The position numbers and the translations under genes are program-made. 7,671 nt of DNA from Prevotella sp. GTDB taxonomy: Bacteria; Bacteroidota; Bacteroidia; Bacteroidales; Bacteroidaceae. Under the pieces are notes generated by a model. It ran no database searches, was not told where the DNA came from, and was given only the letters and a program-made list of their open reading frames with translations. Shown here piece after piece: positions 1 to 5,162 of this stretch. The DNA lies in the NCBI GenBank assembly GCA_016283605.1, contig JAEENF010000038.1:1-7671 (forward strand). Reading direction: 5' to 3'. The stretch's first letter is position 1, and each line of letters starts with the position of its first letter.

Positions 1-52
1 CGTGTGAAACAGGAGTTTTCACCAAATCATCGGCACGCACCCGCTTTTTTTT
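1..52 (+). terminator. Possible terminator of an upstream gene, cut by the left edge
   Basis: A run of eight T (45-52) follows the GC-rich stretch CACGCACCCGC (34-44). Bases 1-4 (CGTG) can pair with 34-37 (CACG), and the remainder of the 3' arm would need a partner to the left of the window. A second small hairpin lies inside: GTGAAAC (4-10) against GTTTTCAC (15-22) with one bulge. This fits a Rho-independent terminator missing its outer 5' arm, but the pairing cannot be confirmed without upstream sequence. The strand is assumed to be + because the T tract follows the stem. Confidence 0.3.
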
Positions 53-63
53 CGACAGATAGA

Positions 64-71
64 TATTTTTG
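64..71 (+). promoter_or_regulatory. Candidate Bacteroidetes -7 element for ribE
   Basis: TATTTTTG (64-71) matches the TAnnTTTG consensus used by the Bacteroidetes primary sigma factor. A T-rich stretch at 45-52 lies roughly where a -33 TTTG-like element would be, but it is also explained by the possible upstream terminator. If the element is active, transcription would begin near 76-80, inside the heptamer array, and give a leader of about 35-40 nt. Confidence 0.45.
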
Positions 72-72
72 A

Positions 73-93
73 CTATAGACTATAGATTATAGA
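73..93 (+). repeat. CTATAGA heptamer tandem array in the ribE leader
   Basis: There are three consecutive 7-bp units: CTATAGA (73-79), CTATAGA (80-86) and TTATAGA (87-93), with a decayed unit TTAATTG (94-100) after them. The array lies directly downstream of the candidate -7 element, so the number of units would change leader length or the distance from promoter to gene. It is one of four arrays of the same period in the window. Confidence 0.75.
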
Positions 94-114
94 TTAATTG
101 ACAGATAGATAAGT

Positions 115-738
115 ATGTTTTCAGGGATTATAGAGGAGTTCGCTACGGTTGTGGCTATTAAGAAAGACCGCGAGAATATTGATTTTACATTGAAGTGTTC
201 ATTTGTCGACGAACTGAAGATTGATCAAAGCGTCGCGCATAATGGCGTTTGTTTGACGGTGGTCGCCATCCATCAGCCATCAGACATCTGCCCTCAGCCA
301 TCTTACACCGTGACGGCGATGAAGGAAACCCTAGACCGCACGAACCTCGGTCTGTTGAAAGTGGGTGACAAGGTGAATGTGGAGCGCTCGATGTTAATGA
401 ACGGTCGGCTTGACGGGCATATCGTTCAGGGCCATGTGGATGAGACAGCCCGTTGCATTGCGATGGAGGATGCCGACGGCTCCACCTATTTCACCTTCGA
501 ATATCCCGAAAACCGCGAAATGGCGAAAAAGGGTTATTTCACTGTTGACAAAGGCAGTGTCACTGTCAACGGGGTAAGTCTTACCGTCTGCAATCCCACA
601 TCGAACACCTTCCAGGTGGCCATCATCCCATATACGTTTGAACATACCAACTTCTGCGACATCCGTGTAGGCACCGTCGTCAACCTGGAGTTTGACATCC
701 TCGGCAAATACATTGCAAGATTACAGGAATTGAAGTAA
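115..738 (+). CDS. ribE: Riboflavin synthase (alpha chain)
   Basis: It converts two 6,7-dimethyl-8-ribityllumazine molecules to riboflavin in the cytosol, the last step of riboflavin synthesis. The 207-residue product has the two tandem lumazine-binding barrels of the family. The first opens with MFSGIIEE and contains SVAHNGVCLTV (39-49) and MKETLDRTNL (69-78). Next comes GHIVQGHVD (101-109), and the second barrel has KGSVTVNGVSLTV (146-158) and IPYTFEHTNF. Length is close to the usual 200-215. The ATG at 115 gives the canonical N-terminus; no Shine-Dalgarno sequence is seen. Residues 53-63, between LTVVAI and YTVTAMKETL, are encoded by a heptamer repeat and lengthen a loop that is shorter in E. 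coli. No RFN riboswitch is visible in the 114 bases upstream. Some genomes call this gene ribC. The 3' end overlaps the convergent phosphatase gene by 18 bp. Confidence 0.97.
   Translation: MFSGIIEEFATVVAIKKDRENIDFTLKCSFVDELKIDQSVAHNGVCLTVVAIHQPSDICPQPSYTVTAMKETLDRTNLGLLKVGDKVNVERSMLMNGRLDGHIVQGHVDETARCIAMEDADGSTYFTFEYPENREMAKKGYFTVDKGSVTVNGVSLTVCNPTSNTFQVAIIPYTFEHTNFCDIRVGTVVNLEFDILGKYIARLQELK
271..305 (+). repeat. CATCAGC heptamer array inside ribE
   Basis: Five consecutive 7-bp units are CATCAGC (271-277), CATCAGA (278-284), CATCTGC (285-291), CCTCAGC (292-298) and a decayed CATCTTA (299-305). They are read in frame as HQPSDICPQPSY (residues 53-64 of riboflavin synthase), giving the internal echo QPS...QPS. 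This low-complexity loop is unlike the rest of the protein. Confidence 0.75.
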
Positions 739-1371
739 TTCAGATGGAGCGGAGATAAAGGTCTTCGCTCCATGTTGTATCAGGAAGTCCCGATTGCGAA
801 AGCCCCAGAGGACGGAGATACAAGGAAGAACGGCGTTGGCTGCAGTCTGGATATCGACGTCGCTGTCACCAACATATACGCTCCCCTCCTTCCCCACTCC
901 TAACTGACGCAGGGCAGCAAAGACAGTATCTGGAGCGGGTTTCTTGCGGATTCCGGCGGCCTCGTTTTCTCCGATGGCCACCTCAATGGTATCGGGGAAG
1001 AAATGGCGGATCAGTTCCTGAGTGGCCGCCATCATTTTATTGCTGACCACAGCCAGACGACAGCCTCGGGCCTTCAGTGCTGCTAGTGTCTCGGGAATAC
1101 CATCATAGGGGCGGGTCGTATCCAACGAGTGCGCCATATAATGTTGACGAAAGGTGGCGAAGGTCGCCTCGAAGTCTGGATTCGTCTCTCCATCAGGAAC
1201 CGCTCTCTGCATCAGTTTCCGCACCCCATTACCCACAAAACGACGGACATCATCGATGGAATGTTCCGGCATATCATGAGTACGGAGAGCATAATTGACA
1301 GAAGCCGCCAAATCGCCCAAGGTATCGAGCAACGTGCCGTCGAGGTCGAAGATAAAAGTCTGATAGCTCAT
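721..1371 (-). CDS. gph: HAD-family phosphatase, phosphoglycolate phosphatase type
   Basis: This 216-residue protein is a haloacid-dehalogenase hydrolase with a helical cap. All four motifs are visible: DLDGTLLDT (9-17; nucleophile Asp9 and Asp11), VVSNK (108-112, Ser110), Lys143/Lys144 in RKKPAPD, and VGDSDVD (167-173; metal-binding Asp169 and Asp173). The motif pattern and length fit the Gph/PGP group, which hydrolyses 2-phosphoglycolate, but related enzymes act on other sugar phosphates or on nucleotides, so the substrate is unproven. The ATG start overlaps the malQ stop codon (ATGA, 4 bp), which points to translational coupling in one transcript. With malQ as partner, a sugar-phosphate substrate is also conceivable. 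The stop codon lies inside the 3' end of ribE on the other strand. Confidence 0.9.
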   Translation of the reverse strand: MSYQTFIFDLDGTLLDTLGDLAASVNYALRTHDMPEHSIDDVRRFVGNGVRKLMQRAVPDGETNPDFEATFATFRQHYMAHSLDTTRPYDGIPETLAALKARGCRLAVVSNKMMAATQELIRHFFPDTIEVAIGENEAAGIRKKPAPDTVFAALRQLGVGKEGSVYVGDSDVDIQTAANAVLPCISVLWGFRNRDFLIQHGAKTFISAPSELLQFL

Positions 1372-3998
1372 CGTTTCGAACGCTGAATCATCGTGCGCAA
1401 CTTACTATTATATTTAGTAGCCGCCAGAAGGTCATCGATATTGAGATGCATACGGTACTTCCAACGGTTATAGGCATCACTGGGCACATTAATTCGTTCC
1501 TCACGGGGATTCTTCGAACGGAGTTCACCATCCATCGCCAACCAGTCCTGCAGGGAGAGCAGACAAATCATCGAAGGGCAATAGAGATGTCGGGCAATGA
1601 TCTCTTCCGCCAGATGCGCCGGCAGTTGTTCCGGTGCCCTACCCTGTTTCTGAAGCATCGTGACGTAAAACCGCTGCGTACGTTCTGGGCTCTCACTCCA
1701 CCAGAGACGCATCGGCGACATATCATGAGTGGAGAACGTGGCAACGCTACGATAGGGATTACCATCAAGATGGGTAAACTCAAAGCCTGTCTGCTTCGGC
1801 AACGACTGGATCTCGAGGGTTAGAATACGAAGCGCATCTAATACCGGCTGTACGCAGTCAGGTAACATACCGAGATCCTCTGCACAACTCAGCATACGGG
1901 TCTCACCGAACACTTCCGTCAGCCGACGGGTTCCCTCACTGCCCCAGAAGAAGTTATGGCGTTGGTAATAGTAATTATTGTACAAGCGCATAAAGGCATC
2001 CTTCTCCTCAGCAGTCAATGCATCATAGACGGGCTCATTGAACACGCCTATACGGGGATGGTACATCTCCGGCTGTTTGGGGTCCTCGAGGAAGAGCACA
2101 CCACTAATCAGACGATAGAGTCCATCACGGATCCAGAGGCTGTTCTCATCATGACGGTCCTTGAAATGGTCGCATACTTTCTTCTGGGTATCGTATTCGG
2201 CCTTAATATCATAGAGACCATAGCTTCGAGGAATCAGGAAGTTTTCGCGAACATACTGAGCGTGAATGCCAAAAAGACGGTCAATGACCCGATCGTTGAT
2301 AAAGGGACGAGTCATCAGGTCTTTCTTGAACGACAGTCCGAAATACTCTATCTCACTAACCGTCAATGGCAATGCCGGGGAGAAGTGGCCTAGCAGGCCA
2401 AAGACAGCATCCTCTGGAATCTCCCATATCCGGAAAAAGCCAAGCACATGGTCGATACGGAAAGCATCAAAATACTGACTCATCCACCGGAGACGACGAC
2501 GGAACCAGTCTATGGTCTTATCACTCCAGTTGTAGGTTGGGAACCCCCAGTTCTGTCCATCGCGAGAAAAGGCATCAGGGGGAGCACCGGTCTGATAATC
2601 CAAGTTGAAGTATTCCGGATGAGTAGCTGTCTCAACACTATCACGGTTGACGCCGATAGGGATATCGCCTTTTAGGATAATGCCCTTCGAACGGGCATAG
2701 TCAGCGGCGGCCTTGAGTTGACAATGTAATTGATATTGAATATAATATATGAACTCCTCATTTCCCATTCCTGACGCCTCATTTCTCATGACCCACTTTG
2801 CGTAGGGCTTCAACCAATCGTGATTCTCGGCAAACCACTGTTTGAACTCCTTGGAGTCAAGCGTCTGTTGCCCACGTTCTGCAAAGATTTCCTGGAGATA
2901 TGCTGTCTTTACACGTCCAACGGCCTCATAATCACTATACCCCAGTGCATTCAGTTCACGACGCTGACGATGATAGGCCGTCATCTTCGTCTTATCTTTC
3001 AGCGCTCCAAGTGCCTCCAGATCGATGTAATGTAGATGAAGGGCAAAAGCCGAGACGATATTATAGGGATAAGAGTCATGCCATCCACCATCGGTCGTAG
3101 TATCATTGACTGGCAATAATTGGATGATCTTCATCCGCGTTTCCACGGCCCAATCCACCATCCGACGTAGATCTCCGAAGTCTCCGACGCCGTATGAATG
3201 ATCACTGCGAAGGCTGAATACCGGCACAACCACTCCTGCCGCCCGCCATGTCTGTTCTTTGACACGCAGTCCCTCACCATAGATAACGAGTACCGTACCG
3301 TCGGGTACGTTTTTCTGATCTGCCGGGAGAAGCCCCTCCGTAGTACGGTTATCGCCATCTTCCCATGCCACAAGAGAATTGGTCGTATCGTCGACGATGA
3401 CATACTTATACTCTATCGGCAAGAAAATGGCATCGACATTGACAGAGAGGATCCAATCGTTATCACCAATATAATCCATCCGAAGGAATCGCGCCGTATT
3501 CCAGGCACCCAAAGCAGGATGACTGCCCAGAATAGCCAAAGACTGTCCATGACGGAGTTGGGGAGCCGAGACTCTGAAAAGGATGGTCTTACGATAAAAA
3601 GGTACCCGCATCACCTGAGCCGACTCACCAGCGGTCATTCCCATCGTTATACGATAAGCACTGCTATAGAGATGATAGTTCAAGGGTATGTCACGCCAGA
3701 GATCCGGCAACACATAATTCTTCGACGAGTCGAAGTGATAGGCTCTAGGGACACCTGTCCACTCCCGACGTAAGACCCTCCCTTCTCCGTCTTCAACCTG
3801 ATAATAATAGGTAAAAGAATCGATAGGATGTTGACGTGACTCGACGACCGCCGTGTCTAAGGACCAGGACACGCCATCTTCTGTCTGCATCAACAGGTTG
3901 AACGTCTTAACCGTTCCATCAAGACTCTTATAGGAAATCACGACATGGAGACTCTCACCCCATTGTGTACCGTAATTTATAGTGAATTTCAGCTTCAT
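1368..3998 (-). CDS. malQ: 4-alpha-glucanotransferase (amylomaltase, GH77) with two starch-binding domains
   Basis: It transfers alpha-1,4-glucan segments between maltodextrins and releases glucose, in maltodextrin/glycogen metabolism. No signal peptide is seen, so it is cytosolic. Two CBM20-like beta domains come first, about residues 1-110 and 135-240; the second has LAILGSHPALGAWN and YKYVIVDD. The GH77 catalytic domain begins near 255 (VPVFSLRSDHSYGVGDFGDL). Predicted catalytic residues are Asp516 (FRIDHV, nucleophile), Glu707 (CAEDLG, acid/base) and Asp759 (FSTHDM, transition-state stabiliser). The 876 residues match the long plant DPE2-like and Bacteroidetes type rather than the roughly 500-residue form. 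The start MKLKFTINY lies 17 bases after a good -7 element, so the 5' leader is very short. Residues 404-414 come from a heptamer repeat within an otherwise variable loop. The stop codon overlaps the phosphatase start. Confidence 0.96.
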   Translation of the reverse strand: MKLKFTINYGTQWGESLHVVISYKSLDGTVKTFNLLMQTEDGVSWSLDTAVVESRQHPIDSFTYYYQVEDGEGRVLRREWTGVPRAYHFDSSKNYVLPDLWRDIPLNYHLYSSAYRITMGMTAGESAQVMRVPFYRKTILFRVSAPQLRHGQSLAILGSHPALGAWNTARFLRMDYIGDNDWILSVNVDAIFLPIEYKYVIVDDTTNSLVAWEDGDNRTTEGLLPADQKNVPDGTVLVIYGEGLRVKEQTWRAAGVVVPVFSLRSDHSYGVGDFGDLRRMVDWAVETRMKIIQLLPVNDTTTDGGWHDSYPYNIVSAFALHLHYIDLEALGALKDKTKMTAYHRQRRELNALGYSDYEAVGRVKTAYLQEIFAERGQQTLDSKEFKQWFAENHDWLKPYAKWVMRNEASGMGNEEFIYYIQYQLHCQLKAAADYARSKGIILKGDIPIGVNRDSVETATHPEYFNLDYQTGAPPDAFSRDGQNWGFPTYNWSDKTIDWFRRRLRWMSQYFDAFRIDHVLGFFRIWEIPEDAVFGLLGHFSPALPLTVSEIEYFGLSFKKDLMTRPFINDRVIDRLFGIHAQYVRENFLIPRSYGLYDIKAEYDTQKKVCDHFKDRHDENSLWIRDGLYRLISGVLFLEDPKQPEMYHPRIGVFNEPVYDALTAEEKDAFMRLYNNYYYQRHNFFWGSEGTRRLTEVFGETRMLSCAEDLGMLPDCVQPVLDALRILTLEIQSLPKQTGFEFTHLDGNPYRSVATFSTHDMSPMRLWWSESPERTQRFYVTMLQKQGRAPEQLPAHLAEEIIARHLYCPSMICLLSLQDWLAMDGELRSKNPREERINVPSDAYNRWKYRMHLNIDDLLAATKYNSKLRTMIQRSKR
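2757..2791 (-). repeat. AAATGAG heptamer array inside malQ
   Basis: On the + strand the units are CTCATTT (2757-2763), CCCATTC (2764-2770), a decayed CTGACGC (2771-2777), CTCATTT (2778-2784) and CTCATGA (2785-2791). CCCACTT (2792-2798) may be a sixth. On the coding strand the unit reads AAATGAG, which encodes MRNEASGMGNE (404-414) in the GH77 domain. Two units are identical and spaced 21 bp apart; the others match at 3 to 5 of 7 positions, so it is older or weaker than the ribE array. Confidence 0.55.
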
Positions 3999-4008
3999 AT
4001 TCCGTTGA

Positions 4009-4061
4009 TTTTCTGCAAAGATACAAAAAAAGCCTTAGAATACATAGTTTTTCGCAGAAAA
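4009..4061. promoter_or_regulatory. Inverted repeats in the divergent malQ/mltG control region
   Basis: TTTTCTGC (4009-4016) is the exact reverse complement of GCAGAAAA (4054-4061). The left arm touches the malQ -7 element, and the right arm ends five bases before the mltG -7 element. The right arm overlaps a second inverted repeat, TTTTTC-GCA-GAAAAA (4048-4062). Both could be binding sites for a regulator shared by the two promoters. The sequence is A/T-rich, so chance matches are possible. Confidence 0.35.
4016..4023 (-). promoter_or_regulatory. -7 element of the malQ-phosphatase operon
   Basis: On the minus strand 4023-4016 reads TATCTTTG, a full match to the Bacteroidetes TAnnTTTG consensus, followed by C. 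It ends 17 bases before the malQ ATG, implying a leader of only about 10 nt. A clear -33 TTTG at the expected distance is not visible, so strength may depend on an activator. Confidence 0.7.
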
Positions 4062-4066
4062 AAGAC

Positions 4067-4074
4067 TAACTTTG
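4067..4074 (+). promoter_or_regulatory. -7 element of the mltG-glnS-TPR operon
   Basis: TAACTTTG (4067-4074), followed by C, matches the TAnnTTTG consensus. Transcription would start around 4080, leaving a leader of about 20 nt before the mltG ATG at 4102. The -33 region (TTTTTCG near 4048-4054) is only a weak match. The element contains TTG at 4072-4074, which is in frame with mltG and can be mistaken for a start codon. Confidence 0.7.
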
Positions 4075-4101
4075 CACTCGATTTCTTATAATAAGGCAAA
4101 T

Positions 4102-5127
4102 ATGAAGACGATAAAGGCGAAATATTACCTCATTCCGATTGTAATCAGTCTCCTGTTAGTAACAGGCCTGATCTACTATTATTTCCTGTCGGATTTCTCC
4201 CATGAGGAAGTGACGCAATACGTTTATATCGATGATAACGACACTGAGGATTCTGTCTTTATCAAACTGCAACCCATTGCCCACGCTCATAATCTGACCG
4301 GATTGAAAAGTATTGCCCGTCATTGGGGCTATACAGGACATATCCGGACTGGACGTTACGCCATCAAACCAGGACAGAGCACCATCACCGTATTCCGTAA
4401 TCTTAAGAACGGCCATCAGGAGGCAGAGATGCTGACCATCCCTGAATCCAGAACGATGGAACGTCTGGCGGGAGTCTTATCCAAGAAACTGATGCTTGAC
4501 AGTTTGGTTCTTGCAAATTCACTGACAGACAATGACTTCTGTGGACGATGGGGTTACGATACAGCAACGATTGCCTGTCTTTTTGTACCCAACACCTACG
4601 AAGTGTATTGGAATATCACCCTTGACGGTCTGATGGAACGCATGCAAAAAGAGCACGACCGTTTCTGGAACGGAGAACGTAGTGCCAAGGCCACGAGTAT
4701 CGGTCTGACCCCTAATGATGTATGCACTGTTGCCAGTATCATTGATGAAGAAACGGCCAATAATGACGAGAAGCCGATGATTGCCGGCATGTACCTGAAT
4801 CGTCTAAAAGAAGGTATGCCCCTGCAGGCTGATCCGACGATTAAATTCGCTATGAAACGTTTTGAGTTGAAACGTATCTATCATGACATGTTGTTTTACG
4901 ATAGTCCTTATAACACCTATCGTAACGTCGGACTGCCTCCTGGCCCCATCAAGATAGCTTCTGTAAAAGGTATCGACGCTGTTCTGAACAGGGTAAATCA
5001 CGATTATCTGTATATGTGTGCCAAAGAGGACTTTTCTGGAACGCATAATTTTGCGAAGACATACAATGAGCACTTGAAGAATGCCGCCAATTATTCGAAG
5101 GCGCTGAATGAACGAGGAATCAAGTGA
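4102..5127 (+). CDS. mltG: Endolytic murein transglycosylase (MltG/YceG family)
   Basis: This inner-membrane lytic transglycosylase cuts nascent peptidoglycan strands and so sets glycan chain length. The 341-residue product has a short basic N-terminus, one membrane anchor (about 8-29, YLIPIVISLLLVTGLIYYYF) and a periplasmic domain. Within that domain are a LysM-like segment (about 85-104), the active-site region ASIIDEET (211-218), LNRLKEGMPLQADPTIKFA (232-250) and YNTYRNVGLPPGPI (270-283). All are hallmarks of the family. In the active-site motif the first acidic residue is Asp215, where E. coli has Glu (VEKET, from memory); Glu217 is retained. I chose ATG 4102 over the in-frame TTG at 4072 because that codon lies inside the promoter element. 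glnS follows after 35 bases, so the two are probably co-transcribed. Confidence 0.94.
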   Translation: MKTIKAKYYLIPIVISLLLVTGLIYYYFLSDFSHEEVTQYVYIDDNDTEDSVFIKLQPIAHAHNLTGLKSIARHWGYTGHIRTGRYAIKPGQSTITVFRNLKNGHQEAEMLTIPESRTMERLAGVLSKKLMLDSLVLANSLTDNDFCGRWGYDTATIACLFVPNTYEVYWNITLDGLMERMQKEHDRFWNGERSAKATSIGLTPNDVCTVASIIDEETANNDEKPMIAGMYLNRLKEGMPLQADPTIKFAMKRFELKRIYHDMLFYDSPYNTYRNVGLPPGPIKIASVKGIDAVLNRVNHDYLYMCAKEDFSGTHNFAKTYNEHLKNAANYSKALNERGIK

Positions 5128-5128
5128 T

Positions 5129-5157
5129 AGTGAAAAGTGAATAGTGAAAAAGTGAAA
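5129..5157 (+). repeat. AGTGAAA heptamer array between mltG and glnS
   Basis: The units are AGTGAAA (5129-5135), AGTGAAT (5136-5142), AGTGAAA (5143-5149), one extra A (5150) and AGTGAAA (5151-5157). An AAGTGAT just before (5122-5128) suggests the array runs into the mltG stop codon (TGA 5125-5127). It fills nearly the whole 35-bp gap and forms the A-rich leader directly ahead of the glnS ATG. Such leaders favour initiation in Bacteroidetes, which rarely use Shine-Dalgarno pairing. Confidence 0.8.
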
Positions 5158-5162
5158 AATAT

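Larger units (their letters stand above)
54..111. repeat. 12-bp perfect direct repeat flanking a heptamer array
   Basis: GACAGATAGATA occurs at 54-65 and again, identical, at 100-111, giving a 46-bp period. The second copy ends three bases before the ribE start codon. The segment between the copies holds the candidate -7 element and the CTATAGA array. The arrangement could be a local duplication or the footprint of a small insertion. Nothing between the copies resembles a transposon end. Confidence 0.8.

Noticed and set aside
4..22. The small hairpin GTGAAAC/GTTTTCAC as a complete terminator by itself
   Set aside because: It is not followed by a T tract; the T run comes 22 bases later after a separate GC-rich arm.
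1..114. FMN (RFN) riboswitch ahead of ribE
   Set aside because: The conserved RFN blocks are absent, and the space between the candidate promoter and the start codon is too short for the element.
1956..2393. A 145-codon + strand open frame with a hydrophobic start
   Set aside because: It is antisense to the conserved GH77 domain, has no promoter or leader of its own, and its hydrophobic start mirrors the YNNYYYQRHN-coding stretch of malQ.
3198..3773. A 191-codon open frame on the + strand opposite malQ
   Set aside because: It lies wholly inside malQ, whose domains and catalytic residues are clear. The translation is rich in Arg, His and Ile with no recognisable fold, as expected of an antisense shadow.
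73..5157. CRISPR array or diversity-generating retroelement as the source of the repeats
   Set aside because: Units are 7 bp with no spacers, and there is no cas gene, reverse transcriptase or template/variable repeat pair in the window.
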